Made by a program: the position numbers and the translations under genes
From: Candidatus Opimibacter skivensis
GTDB lineage: Bacteria; Bacteroidota; Bacteroidia; Chitinophagales; Saprospiraceae
Direction: 5' to 3'
Assembly: GCA_016722045.1 (NCBI GenBank)
Contig: JADKGY010000015.1
Span: 1-17,839 of the forward strand
DNA length: 17,839 nt
Shown: positions 1-9,587 of the stretch, piece after piece
How the letters are laid out: each line of letters starts with the position of its first letter
How positions within the stretch are numbered: the first letter of the stretch is position 1
Notes under the pieces: generated by a model
Database searches by the model: none
The model's input: the letters and a program-made list of their open reading frames with translations, nothing else
Told to the model about the DNA's origin: nothing

Positions 1-3000
1 CAAAAGTCCCCTTCGTCAAATTATTGAAAGGCACTAATCAAATATGGATCTTCCACTGTGGGATCTGATGATGAAGAATGTATATCGCATCGGCGGAGGT
101 GATCTCAATAAAGATGAATTCGAATCCGATATTTCTTTATGAGCATCCGGAAAAGGATTAAAACGTTCTTCCAGCTGAGTCCTAAACTTGAAAGTACCCC
201 GCTACTTCAATATTTTCAATCTTGATAACCTCAACGTGACTGGTGATCCACAGCCTGGATGGAAGATTTGATTTTGTAGAAGGGGTAATGATTACACCAT
301 CCTGGGAATTGTCATGTTTCCTGTAAGCTTCTGAACCTATCGGTACCACTTTAAAAATGAAATTTTAAAAAGTATGGAAATACCCGCTATGTTTATCAAC
401 AACCGTATGATAGCACAATTGTCAAAGCACGTGAGTATCTCGATAAAACCGCTTTACCTTGGGAGGCAAGGTTCAAAGACAAGCACTTCTTCTGATATTT
501 CTCTGGCGCATTTAATATCTCCACCGGGTTCAGTGAGAGTTACTGCAGGAGGACAAGTCTTGAAGGAAAATGAAGATTATACGATTGATTGCAACATCGG
601 ACGAATCAAGATCACTTCAACCATGCATTCCTTCAACCGGGTACACCTATCAATGTCTCATTTGAAGATAATGCGCTGTTCAGCTTTAACAAGAAGACCA
701 TGCTCGGTCTGCGGGCTGATTATACATTGAATAAACATATCAGTTTTGGTGCTACTTACATGCACCTATTTGAAAGGCCATATACACAGAAAGTCAATAT
801 AGGTGATGACCCGATCAACAATACGATCTACGGTCTTGATTTTAATTACAGCAACGAAGCACCCTGGGCTGACAAAACTTGTGGATAAGATCTCCATTCA
901 TCACAAGTGCTCCTTCCAACATAACATTCGCCGCTGAAGTGGCTGCATTAAAACCTAGTCACTCCAGGGCTATTGATAAAAGTAAAGGAGATAATCAGGC
1001 GTTGTCTATCCGATGACTTCGAAGGCACGACGAGTAATCTTGATTTGCGTACACCCACTACAGCTTCCGGATTCTTGCTTCTACACCTCAAAATGAAAAA
1101 ATCTTCCCGGTCGTGATGGTATGCCTGCAACTACCCACCGGAATCTGCAGAAATTAATGATTTGAGATATGGCATGAATCGGGAACACATCAACTGGTAT
1201 AGAATAGATCAGGTGTACGTAACGCAAGTCCGGGTTCAAGTGAAAACCGTATACAAGAGCGATAAATCAAAATGAAATATTCAGCAATAGAACTCCACGG
1301 TTCGGACTGAATGATTTCAGAACATTTGATATCACCTACCTTCCTGATGAAAGAGGTCCCTACAATTTTGATCCTCCAGGTGGAAGTCCGGGTATCAGTG
1401 CGGGTATTGATCAGAATTGTAAGTTGATGGATCCTTACAGCCGATGGGGAGGCATAATGCGAAGCCTCAACCAAACAAATTTTGAACAGGCTAATATTGA
1501 AGCCGTGGAATTCTGGATGCTGGATCCCTATATTCTGACACGATGGGTTCCGAAGGAAATGTTGTACTCCAACTTGGAAATGTATCTGAAGATATTCTAC
1601 GGGATAGTCGAAAATTTTATGAACATGGACTTCCGTTATCGAAAACGGAAAGAGTGGATACAACTGTATGGGGGCGAGTACCACGTATTCCTGCAACAGT
1701 AAATGCATTTTCAAATGAACCCGGAGCAAGAGAAATTCAGGATGTGGGTTTGGATGGACTTAGCGATGCAGGTGAAAATGTTGTTTTTAGTGATTACCTG
1801 AATAAAGTACGGGGGTTTTTAAATCAACCTTGCCTGGATCAGGTTTTACGCGATCCAAGTAATGATGACTTTGAGTATTTCCTGGATGACCAGGTATTTC
1901 CGTCAGGCACTGATCTCTCTTTACACGATATAAAAAGTTTAATGGAACTGAACGAAATTCACCGCCACCAAATTCAGGTGCAACAAGAATAAATGCTTCG
2001 ACCAATATTCCGGATTCAGAAGATATCAACAACGATAATAGCCTCAGTGAAAATGAGTCTTACTATGAATATGTGATTGATCTGAAAAAAGATCCTGGCG
2101 GAACAAAAGAAACCGGTCACTTAAATCCGGCTGACAATCCGTTAATCACAAATGTTGTGAAAACCGCAAATGGAGCCTGGTACAGATTCAAAATTCCATT
2201 GGATGAATACAACAGGGCTGTCAATGGTATTTCAGATTTCAGGTCGATCCGGTTTATGCGAATGCTGATGACTCAGTTCACCCAGAAAACCACTTTACGT
2301 TTTGCTACTTTCGATCTTGTCAGAAATCAGTGGAGGAGATTGACAAAAAATACCCCAATGGGCTGCACGGGAGATCTCGTAGTCGATGCGGTCAACATTG
2401 AAGAGCATAAAGATCGTTTACCTTTCAAATATGATATCCCACTGGGTATACAGCGTGAACGAATTACAAGCAGCACATTCCAGGATGTATTTCAAAATGA
2501 ACAATCACTTTCATTGAAATATTCCAATCTCAGTGACGGATGTGATCTTAAAGTGTACAAGAGTCTTGATCTCGATCTCCGGGTGTTTAAAAACGTGCAG
2601 ATGTTTGTTCATGCTGAAGAGCTTGACAGCACGCAGATATCAGGACAGGTACCTAACGGCGCAGTTAAACTCTTCATGCGATTCGGTTCTGACTTTTGAC
2701 AATAACTATTATGAATATGAAGTACCACTTGTTGAATCAAAAGATCCAAGCCTGACTGGTGATGCATATAAAGAAGAATTGTGGAGAGGTGAAAATGAAG
2801 TAAACTTCGCACTTGAGGATTTTACAAATTTGAAGATAGAGAGGAACAAGATGAATCCCGATCCAACCATACCGTATGAAAAAATAGTAAACGTAGTCAT
2901 CAACGGTGTTTCTGTCGAACGCGTATTTCGGATCAAAGGAAATCCAACACTGGGCTATGTGCGAAATGTACTCATCGGTCTGAGGAATCCGACAAACGAT

Positions 3001-5991
3001 GATTTTGTAAGTTCATACAATGGAGAAGTTTGGGTAAATGAATTACGATTAGTAGGCCTTGAAGAAAAAGGTGGTGTAGCCGGTCTTGCCAGACTTGACG
3101 CAGATCTCGCTGACTTTGGAAGCGTAGGCGTTTCCGGAACCTATTCAAGTATAGGATGGGGAGCGATAGATCAAAAACTTGATGACCGTTCGAAAGAAGC
3201 CATCACCCAAATGGATTTTTCAACCACATTACAATTAGGAAAATTCTTTGGCACAAATTCCAAAGTCCAAATCCCTTTCTATTATCAATACAGTCAGACC
3301 GTCCATAAACCAAGGTTTGATGCTCTCGATCTTGATCTTCAGCTGAAAGAGAAATTACGAAGCATCAGTGATAGTCATGCAAGAGACAGTGTCAAAGAGC
3401 AATCACAGGATTTCAGTTCGCTGAGCCAGATCAGTTTCACGAATGTCAGAAAAGAGAAATCCGGTACCGGGCCATCCATGCCGTGGGACATCTCCAATTT
3501 TACGACGAGCTATTCATATTCAAAATCTACAATTCATAATGAAGTTGTTCAGTTAGATGAGCTCGATCAGCATCGGGGATCATTGGATTATACATACAGC
3601 ATCAACAGCAAGCCAATACAGCCATTGAAAAACCTATCGAAGAGTAAATGGCTGATGTGGCTGACCGAACTCAATTTCAATCCAATCCCAAATAGTTTCA
3701 CGTTTGGTACTGTGATGGATCGGAAGTTTGGTGAAAGATCGTATCGTTTTTCAGATCCGATTTACAAGACATGGTTTAATAAGCGATTCACATGGGAGCG
3801 CAGTTACACATTGCGTTGGGATTTTACAAAATCAATCAAGTTTACGTTCAATGCGCTTAATAATGCGGTCATTGATGAACCTGATGAATATGTTTCCAGA
3901 CAACCTCTCGTACCTATCGATAAAAAGGTCAGGAATGATTCGATCTGGAGCAATATCAAAAAGTTCGGACGTACAAAAGATTATACCCACCAGATACGGG
4001 TTAGCTACGCTCTTCCATTTAAAAATTTTCCAATCCTCGACTGGATCAGAACCGACCTAAGTGTTGATGCAAACTATGGATGGAAAGCCGCTTCCAATCA
4101 ATACGGATTCACTAGGCAATGTGATTCAGAATGGCCAGACACGTCAGATCTCCGCTGACCTTGATTTCACAAGGCTCTATGGAAAGATTCCGCTACTTGC
4201 AAAAATCAATAAGCCCGGAGGTACAACTTCTGCCAAACGTGACGGCCGTGCACCCGTTAAGCCTGGTGCAAATGATCCTGGTAATAAAAAGGAGCCAAAG
4301 GATACAAAAAATCAGAAGGACAAAAAAGACGTCAAAGGCAATAAGGATACACAAGAACCTGTCATTACCCTCCGGATTCAACAAGTAATAAGGATGTGAA
4401 AGGCAATATCAATCAAAAGGACACTAAATCAAAAGTCAAAACGCAGCCAAAGGACAAAGAATCTAAAGCGAAGGATAAAAAGAAGAACGCATCCAAACCC
4501 GTCAATCCTGTGCTCAAAGCTATCCTCAGACCGATCATGTCTATCCGAAAGCTTAGAGTGAATTATGGTGAAACAGTAAGTACTACAATTCCCGGATTTA
4601 CACCACAATCAAGATTGCTCGGTTTGAGTAGTGGGTTCGGAGCACCCGGCTGGGATTTTATTGCCGGTATTCAACCTAAAATCAACAGACGTGCAGAAGA
4701 AAAAACAGGAGACTGGTTAGCAAATGCGCAAAGCCGTTCCTGGATCACAACAAATGCATTTCAAAATTCTCCGATCCTTCAGTCAAGCATGAAAAATCTT
4801 GATGGGAAATTGACATTAGAGCCATTTACGGATTTTAAAATAGATGTTGATGCCAGCAGAAATGTGTCAAATAATTTTTCTGAATTCTTTAAGACATATA
4901 CAAAAGGAGCAAATACAATCAATGATATAGATCGTCGATCACCTCGTGAAATAGGCAGCTTCTCGATGTCATATCTTTCTATTCCGACTTTATTCAGAGA
5001 TGATTCTTTACAACTGGCAGACCTCTTTCATAAGTTTGAAAATAACAGGGCTATTATCTCCAGACAGCGAGGTGTGAGTATACATGAGACAGATGGGCCA
5101 GAATATGCAAAAGGGTTTGGAAGAAAACAACAGGATATACTTGTTCCTGCATTCTTATCGGCTTATACAAATAAGAGCCCAGAGAATTTTGAGCTGACAG
5201 ACATGTTCAAATGGGTACCAAGACCAAACTGGACAATTAACTACAATGGCCTCAGCAAGCTTCCATTTCTGAAAGACATCTTCAGTAATATCAGGATATC
5301 CCATGGCTACAAAAATACGCTCAGTGTCAATTCATTCGAATCCGACCTGAGCTATACAGATTATGATCCTATAAACAATATTAAAGATGGTCAACAAAAT
5401 CAGCGAAATCTGGATACGATAAGTCATAATTATTATTCGCAATTCCTACTGCCTTCGATCATCATTGAAGAATCATTTTCTCCGCTGATCGGTATCGATA
5501 TCAAGACGAAGAATGATATGAACATCAGTTTCTCCTATACGAAGAAGAGAAGTCTCCAAATGGGATTCATATCGTATGAGCTTGCGGAGACAAGATCTAC
5601 TACGCTTGATTTCGGTTTTGACTGGAAGATGAAAAATGTACGTATTGGATTTCTTCCCGGCTTCAATAGTGCTGCCAATAAGAAAAAAGCAAGTAGCAAA
5701 AAAGAAGAAGAAAAATCCAATGCGAAGAGAGGTAATGACCTGGATATACTTTTTGATTTATCCTTTGCAGACAACCTTACGCTCAATCATCTTCTTGACC
5801 AGGAAGCAGGTGCACGTGCAACACGTGGTTCAAAGGACATCACGATATCCCCGGCCATCCGGTACGATATCAATAAGAATGTCAATCTGCGATTCTTTGT
5901 GGATTTCAGAAAACAGGAACCTTATGTCAGTAACTCATATAAAGTAGTGACGACAAAAGGAGGTCTTACGATCAGAATATCACTGGAGTAA
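1..5991 (+). CDS. sprA: SprA, outer-membrane T9SS translocon / gliding protein (5'-partial, frameshifted)
   Basis: SprA (Sov) is the large beta-barrel through which type IX substrates cross the outer membrane. The roughly 2,000 codons here match a ~2,400-residue family, so about 400 N-terminal residues lie left of the window. Family landmarks in order: WDLMMKNVYRIG (62-97), DPQPDGRFDFVEG (after repair, ~247-285), PPGSVRVTAGG (~520), DERGPYNFDPPGG (~1345), MDPYSRWGG (1427), ENESYYEYVIDLKKD (~2050), ISDFRSIRFMRM (~2230), NEQSLSLKYSNL (~2500), GSDFDNNYYEYEVPL (joined at 2694-2697), EVWVNELRLVGLEEKGG (~3025), and the usual C-terminus ending at 5991. The reading frame changes about 15 times: frame 3, then 2, with several changes before 1265; frame 2 for ~1265-1540, frame 1 for ~1543-1925, frame 3 for ~1928-2697, frame 1 to ~4110, frame 2 to ~4370, then frame 1 to the stop. 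Resolvable breaks sit in homopolymers (213-216, 353-357, 367-371, 2694-2697, 4368-4370). Two open stretches of about 1.4-1.6 kb are intact. The identity is firm; whether the gene is functional cannot be decided here. Confidence 0.94.
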
Positions 5992-6008
5992 TCATATGAT
6001 ACGCCGAT

Positions 6009-6026
6009 GCAGGAGTTTTCTCCTGC
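6009..6026. terminator. Hairpin in the sprA/metX convergent junction, copy 1
   Basis: GCAGGAGTTTTCTCCTGC is a perfect 7-bp stem with a TTTT loop, starting 18 bases after the sprA stop and lying 18 bases beyond the metX stop on the other strand. There is no U-tract on either side, so an intrinsic terminator is only suggested by position between convergent genes. The core GGAGTTTTCTCC recurs as its reverse complement in the next hairpin. Confidence 0.45.
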
Positions 6027-6043
6027 TCCCCGCAGACCCTGCT

Positions 6044-7115
6044 CTACTTGTTGTTGGAGAAAACTCCAACAAAGGCAGCTTGAAAAATATCATTGATCTT
6101 CTCCGTCTCCATCAAAAATCCATCATGCCCATACATTGAATGCAAAATATGTAACTCCACATTGGGTAAATACTTTGCAAGTAGTTCCTGCTCAGCCACA
6201 GGAATCAATCGATCCGAATCAATAGCTATAATTGTTGCTTTCATTTTCATCGACTGTAGCACTTCAGGAATACTTCCCCGTCCTCTGCCGATATGATGTG
6301 TGTCAAGAGATTTCGTAAGACTCCAATAACAATGCGGATAAAATCGCTTCACAAGTTTTCTCCCTGGTGCCTGATGTATCTCGCTGCCTTCTGATCATTG
6401 ACCACATCATCATCATCCGTCTGTGTATCGATGTACGATTGAATCGTCCTGTAGCCTAACAAAGCCATTCCACGCGCAGCCCTCATACCATCCAGACCCG
6501 AATGATCATCATTACCCTCAAGTGTCGGATCAGCCTGCATCGCCAATCGCTGTGCCTCATGACCCGCTATCACCCACGCCGTTTCTCGTGCACTCGTCAC
6601 TAACAATCCCATATGCTTAATACGATCCGGAATCAGATACGCAAATTCTAATACCTGATGTCCACCACAAGATCCGCCTATACATAAGCTGATCTCCTCA
6701 ATGCCCAAATGAACACGCAACTTGTCATGCGCCTGTACCCAATCGCGAATGGTAATGACAGGCCACGTCATACCGTATGGTTCTCCTTCAGAAGGATCAA
6801 TGCTTCTTGGCCTGTAGTGCCATAACATGAGCCAAGAATATTAGCACATACAATGAAATATTTTGAAGGATCGAAGAGTTTATTTTCACCAAAAAGTCCG
6901 CTCCACCAATCAGCTACATTACTATTGGCAGTCAATGCATGGCACACCCAGATGACATTATCCTTTTTTGCATTGAGCTGGCCATAGGTATGATATGCGA
7001 TGGTAATCCCGTCCCATAGCGTTCCACCCAGATCCAGTTTAAATGACTCATGGTATCTGAAAAATTGTAGACCGGGAATTTCAACAGGCAATTTATACTC
7101 AGGACCAATACTCAT
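6044..7115 (-). CDS. metX: Homoserine O-acetyltransferase MetX (two frameshifts)
   Basis: MetX is an alpha/beta-hydrolase-fold acyltransferase that moves an acetyl group from acetyl-CoA to homoserine, the activating step of methionine synthesis, in the cytoplasm. The corrected protein is about 357 residues, normal for the family. It shows VCHALTANSNVADWW (~57-71), ANILGSCYGTTGPRSIDP (~91-108), the nucleophile elbow GGSCGG with Ser~149, Asp~302 in IDSDRLIP, and His~331 in YGHDGF, so the full Ser-Asp-His triad is present. Two one-base losses break it: CC for CCC at 6809-6810, and four A instead of five at 6356-6359 (read on -). Repair restores the conserved GTTGPRSIDP and GEKLVKRFYP joins. ATG at 7113-7115 overlaps the upstream sulfhydrylase stop as TGATG, implying translational coupling. 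The usual family elbow is GGSMGG; Cys replaces Met here. Acetyl rather than succinyl specificity is assumed from the family name, not read from a diagnostic residue. Confidence 0.93.
6051..6072. terminator. Hairpin in the sprA/metX convergent junction, copy 2 (inside the metX 3' end)
   Basis: TTGTTGGAG and CTCCAACAA form a perfect 9-bp stem around an AAAA loop (read on +). It overlaps the last codons of metX, whose stop is at 6044-6046, and lies about 60 bases after the sprA stop. The core is the reverse complement of the core of the hairpin at 6009-6026. It may act as a bidirectional transcription stop or 3'-end protector; no U-tract is present. Confidence 0.4.
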
Positions 7116-8280
7116 CAGGCGCTTGCATTTAATGCATGGTCGATATCGCTGACGATATCATCGATGTGTTCAAGTCCTGCTGATATGCGTATGAGACCAT
7201 CTGTAATTCCGGTTTCGGCTCGTGCTTCTGTGGTGAGCCTTGCATGTGTAGTAGAAGCGGGATGTGTCGCGATGCTGCGTGTATCTCCGAGGTTGGCAGT
7301 CAATGAAAGCATTTGGATTGCATCTAAAAACCGTCGTCCCTGTTCAAGCCCACCTTTTATTTCAAAGGTCACAAGACCGCCACCGCGTTTCATCTGGCGC
7401 TTCGCAATGTCATATGAAGGATGATTTTTTAAAAAAGGGATATGTAACACCTGATACCTGTGGATGATCGATCAGAATGGTGGCTAATTTTTCTGCATTG
7501 TCACAATGACGGTCCATTCGTACAGCCAGTGTTTCAAGACTCTTTGATAATATCCATGCATTAAATGGAGAAAGTGCAGGACCCGTACTGCGGCAAAATT
7601 TTTTAACCTGTGCGATCAATTCACGCTTACCGGCGACAATGCCTCCTAATACTCTTCCCTGTCCATCAATAAATTTTGTAGCGCTGTGCGTGATCAGATC
7701 CGCTCCAAAATTTGCAGGCTGCTGCAGGTAAGGAGTTGCAAAACAATTATCTACATTCAACAACAATCCATTCGTTTCACAAAAGATTTTGCTGCTGTCA
7801 AATCGACGATATCCAGACCCGGATTTGAAGGGGTCTCCACAAAAACATTTTTGTGTTTGGTCGTATTGCTTTTTGCCATGTATCCTGATCGACAGGATCT
7901 ACAAGTGTAAAATCAATATTCCAGTTTGGAAAAAACTGCGTAAAAATAGTGTGGGTTGCACCAAAAACAGCTCGCGATGATATCAGGTGATCACCTGCTT
8001 TAAGAAAAGCCATGAACGAATTAAAGATGGCCGACATTCCGGATGCTGTAGAGACGGCATCATCAGTATTTTCAAGAGCAGCCATTTTATTTTCAAGCTC
8101 TATACTATTCGGATTTGTAAAGCGGCTATAGATATTCCCGGATTGCTCATCGGCAAACATCGCACGCATCTGTTCAGCGTCATCGAATACAAAACTTGAT
8201 GTAGGAAACATAGGTGTACTATGTTCTCTTTGTTGCGTAAGAGCAGTTTGTATACGTATAGCAAGGGTTTCGAATTTCAT
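7115..8280 (-). CDS. metZ: PLP-dependent O-acylhomoserine sulfhydrylase, MetZ type (three frameshifts)
   Basis: This is a Cys/Met-metabolism PLP enzyme that replaces the acyl group of O-acetyl- or O-succinylhomoserine with sulfide to give homocysteine. The corrected length is about 388 residues. The N-terminal signature FETLAIRIQTALTQQREHS, then TSSFVFDDAEQMRA and GNIYSRFTNPN (~49-59), resembles O-succinylhomoserine sulfhydrylases more than cystathionine gamma-synthases. The PLP lysine is Lys~203 in HSATKFIDGQG; the pyridoxal-binding Asp is in NVDNCFATP (~176-184). Three one-base changes interrupt it: T5 for T6 at 7841-7845 (restores MFFVETPSNPG), a loss at 7781-7790 (restores AAKIFCETNGLLLN), and an extra T at 7431-7436 (restores YPFLKNHPSYD). 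I start at ATG 8278-8280 rather than the in-frame GTG two codons earlier. It lies 67 bases after the cyclase gene and directly before metX, its likely substrate supplier, so acetylhomoserine may be its real substrate despite the MetZ resemblance. Confidence 0.88.
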
Positions 8281-8347
8281 AATCACCCTGAATGTTGGTC
8301 AGAAGCCGAAGGTAATAAATAGAGACTTAAAGCCTGATGATATGCTG

Positions 8348-9376
8348 CTATAGAGGTGCTCTTGAAGAATTATAAACGAAAGCAGTAACAACTTGTCCAA
8401 CGGCTCCCAGCGTCATCGGATCAATGACACTCATGTTGTCATCGTGTGTATGCCAGTGTGCTCCAAATCCTTTCGCGCTATTGACAGGTTTGTTGATAAT
8501 GTCAGCCATCGGGATGTCCGTATTGAGATTGACATAGTAATGATCATCAATCAACGGTTTGCCTTTGAGGTCAACAAAAAAAGTAGTTTGATTCATTCCT
8601 TTCGCCTGCGCCCAGAGCCTATCATAGATAGAATGAATTTTCTTGTTTTTTTCAGGCAAGAATACATTGAACGGATCTTCTTTTTGAAATGTAGCTCCTT
8701 TAGCTCCGACCATATCAAGCAGGATACCATATTCAGCACGATATCCTTTCACATGTGGATTCTTTGCCCAGTATTGTGAACCCAGACACCATGTGTCTTC
8801 ATTTCCATCAGAGGTACCCTGATCCTCTGCATCAAATAAAATCAGATCTACACCCAGTGAGATTGGATTTTCTTTTATCAGTCGGGCGATCTCCAACAGA
8901 ATTCCAACACCACTGCCGCCATCATCCGCACCATCAAATTTTTCCTTTGGCCGATCATCATCTTCATCCGCAGCATAGCGCGTATCCCAATGCGCAGCTA
9001 AAAGCACACGTCGTGCATATGTCGGATTAAATGATGCCACGATATTGACCGATCTCACTTCACCTAATGGAACTGTATTCGCTTTGAAACTTTGTTCTAT
9101 GACAGTAGCCCCATAACTTTTCAATTTTTGCACCAGCCATAGACGTGTTGCCTGATGTGCATCCGTTCCCGGAACTCGCGGTCCAAATGCCACCTGTTTA
9201 GCGACCAGTGCATACGCAGTGTCTTTCGAAAACAATGGCACTTTTATAGGTGTATGTATCGTCGGTCCATCCTTAGTCGGATCACTACTAACCTGAGTAT
9301 CATTTTTGCAGGAAAAAAGGAATACTCCTATACCTATGATAACTGTGAAGTGAAAATATTTAATTGTTCGGTTCAA
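8348..9376 (-). CDS. Glutaminyl-peptide cyclotransferase-like M28 lipoprotein
   Basis: This is an intact 342-residue M28-fold zinc protein. The N-terminus has a charged start, a hydrophobic stretch and lipobox LFSC (Cys23), predicting a lipoprotein of the cell envelope. Family residues: AAHWDTR with His129, DGADDGGSG with Asp152, FDAED with Glu184/Asp185, LLDMVGA with Asp221 and HWHTHDDN with His309. The single-zinc Asp/Glu(Asp)/His pattern and the WHT..DD motif are those of type II glutaminyl cyclases, including the Porphyromonas type, rather than two-zinc aminopeptidases. Such enzymes convert N-terminal Gln of exported proteins to pyroglutamate. The start is a TTG (9374-9376): no in-frame ATG exists between the upstream stop and the lipobox, so an unusual start or a base error is possible. 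It follows cysS after a 208-bp gap holding tandem repeats, and precedes metZ. An aminopeptidase role is the main alternative. Confidence 0.85.
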   Translation of the reverse strand: MNRTIKYFHFTVIIGIGVFLFSCKNDTQVSSDPTKDGPTIHTPIKVPLFSKDTAYALVAKQVAFGPRVPGTDAHQATRLWLVQKLKSYGATVIEQSFKANTVPLGEVRSVNIVASFNPTYARRVLLAAHWDTRYAADEDDDRPKEKFDGADDGGSGVGILLEIARLIKENPISLGVDLILFDAEDQGTSDGNEDTWCLGSQYWAKNPHVKGYRAEYGILLDMVGAKGATFQKEDPFNVFLPEKNKKIHSIYDRLWAQAKGMNQTTFFVDLKGKPLIDDHYYVNLNTDIPMADIINKPVNSAKGFGAHWHTHDDNMSVIDPMTLGAVGQVVTAFVYNSSRAPL

Positions 9377-9409
9377 TTTTCGATTTGTATTTAGTGATAA
9401 CAGATTGAG

Positions 9410-9441
9410 TGTTTATGTGTTTATACGTTTATGAGCTTATA
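9410..9441. repeat. Degenerate 8-bp tandem repeat, 4 units
   Basis: The four units are TGTTTATG, TGTTTATA, CGTTTATG and AGCTTATA. The array lies 33 bases upstream of the glutaminyl-cyclase start codon (gene on -), so it is in that gene's 5' region. It is the first of three adjacent arrays with different unit lengths. Confidence 0.75.
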
Positions 9442-9447
9442 CGAATG

Positions 9448-9465
9448 CCGCAAATTCCGCAAATT
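9448..9465. repeat. 9-bp direct repeat, 2 units
   Basis: CCGCAAATT occurs twice in direct succession with no mismatch. It sits between the 8-bp and 7-bp arrays. On its own two 9-mers would be weak; its placement between two longer arrays makes it worth recording. Confidence 0.6.
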
Positions 9466-9482
9466 AAACTCACGTCTCACTA

Positions 9483-9587
9483 TTCGTTACTCGTTACTCG
9501 TTACTCGTTACTCGTTACTCGTTCCTCGCTACTCGCTACTCGTTACTCGTTACTCGTTACTCGTTATTCGTTATTCGTTACTCGTTA
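9483..9587. repeat. 7-bp tandem repeat, 15 units, overlapping the cysS stop
   Basis: There are fifteen contiguous heptamers, consensus CTCGTTA on + (TAACGAG on -). Units 1, 13 and 14 are TTCGTTA, unit 6 is CTCGTTC, units 7 and 8 are CTCGCTA, and the remaining nine match the consensus exactly. The last unit (9581-9587) contains the TAA stop of cysS at 9585-9587. Because 7 is not a multiple of 3 and each unit carries TAA on -, all three minus-strand frames meet a stop within 21 bases. The + strand has no stop in any frame and gives a false ORF of repeating YSLLVTR. The array fills half of the cysS-cyclase gap. Confidence 0.97.

Noticed and set aside
1190..1729. Minus-strand ORF of 179 codons opposite sprA
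   Set aside because: It is antisense to a region with clear SprA motifs in + frames, has no family resemblance, and no promoter or RBS pattern was seen.
374..2032. Several small separate proteins at 374-730, 589-888, 1424-1702 and 1543-1992
   Set aside because: Each carries consecutive SprA-family motifs in order and overlaps the next at a frame change. They are pieces of one gene.
8281..8347. SAM riboswitch or other leader RNA before metZ
   Set aside because: Only 67 bases separate it from the preceding gene, and no conserved SAM-aptamer core or terminator was seen.
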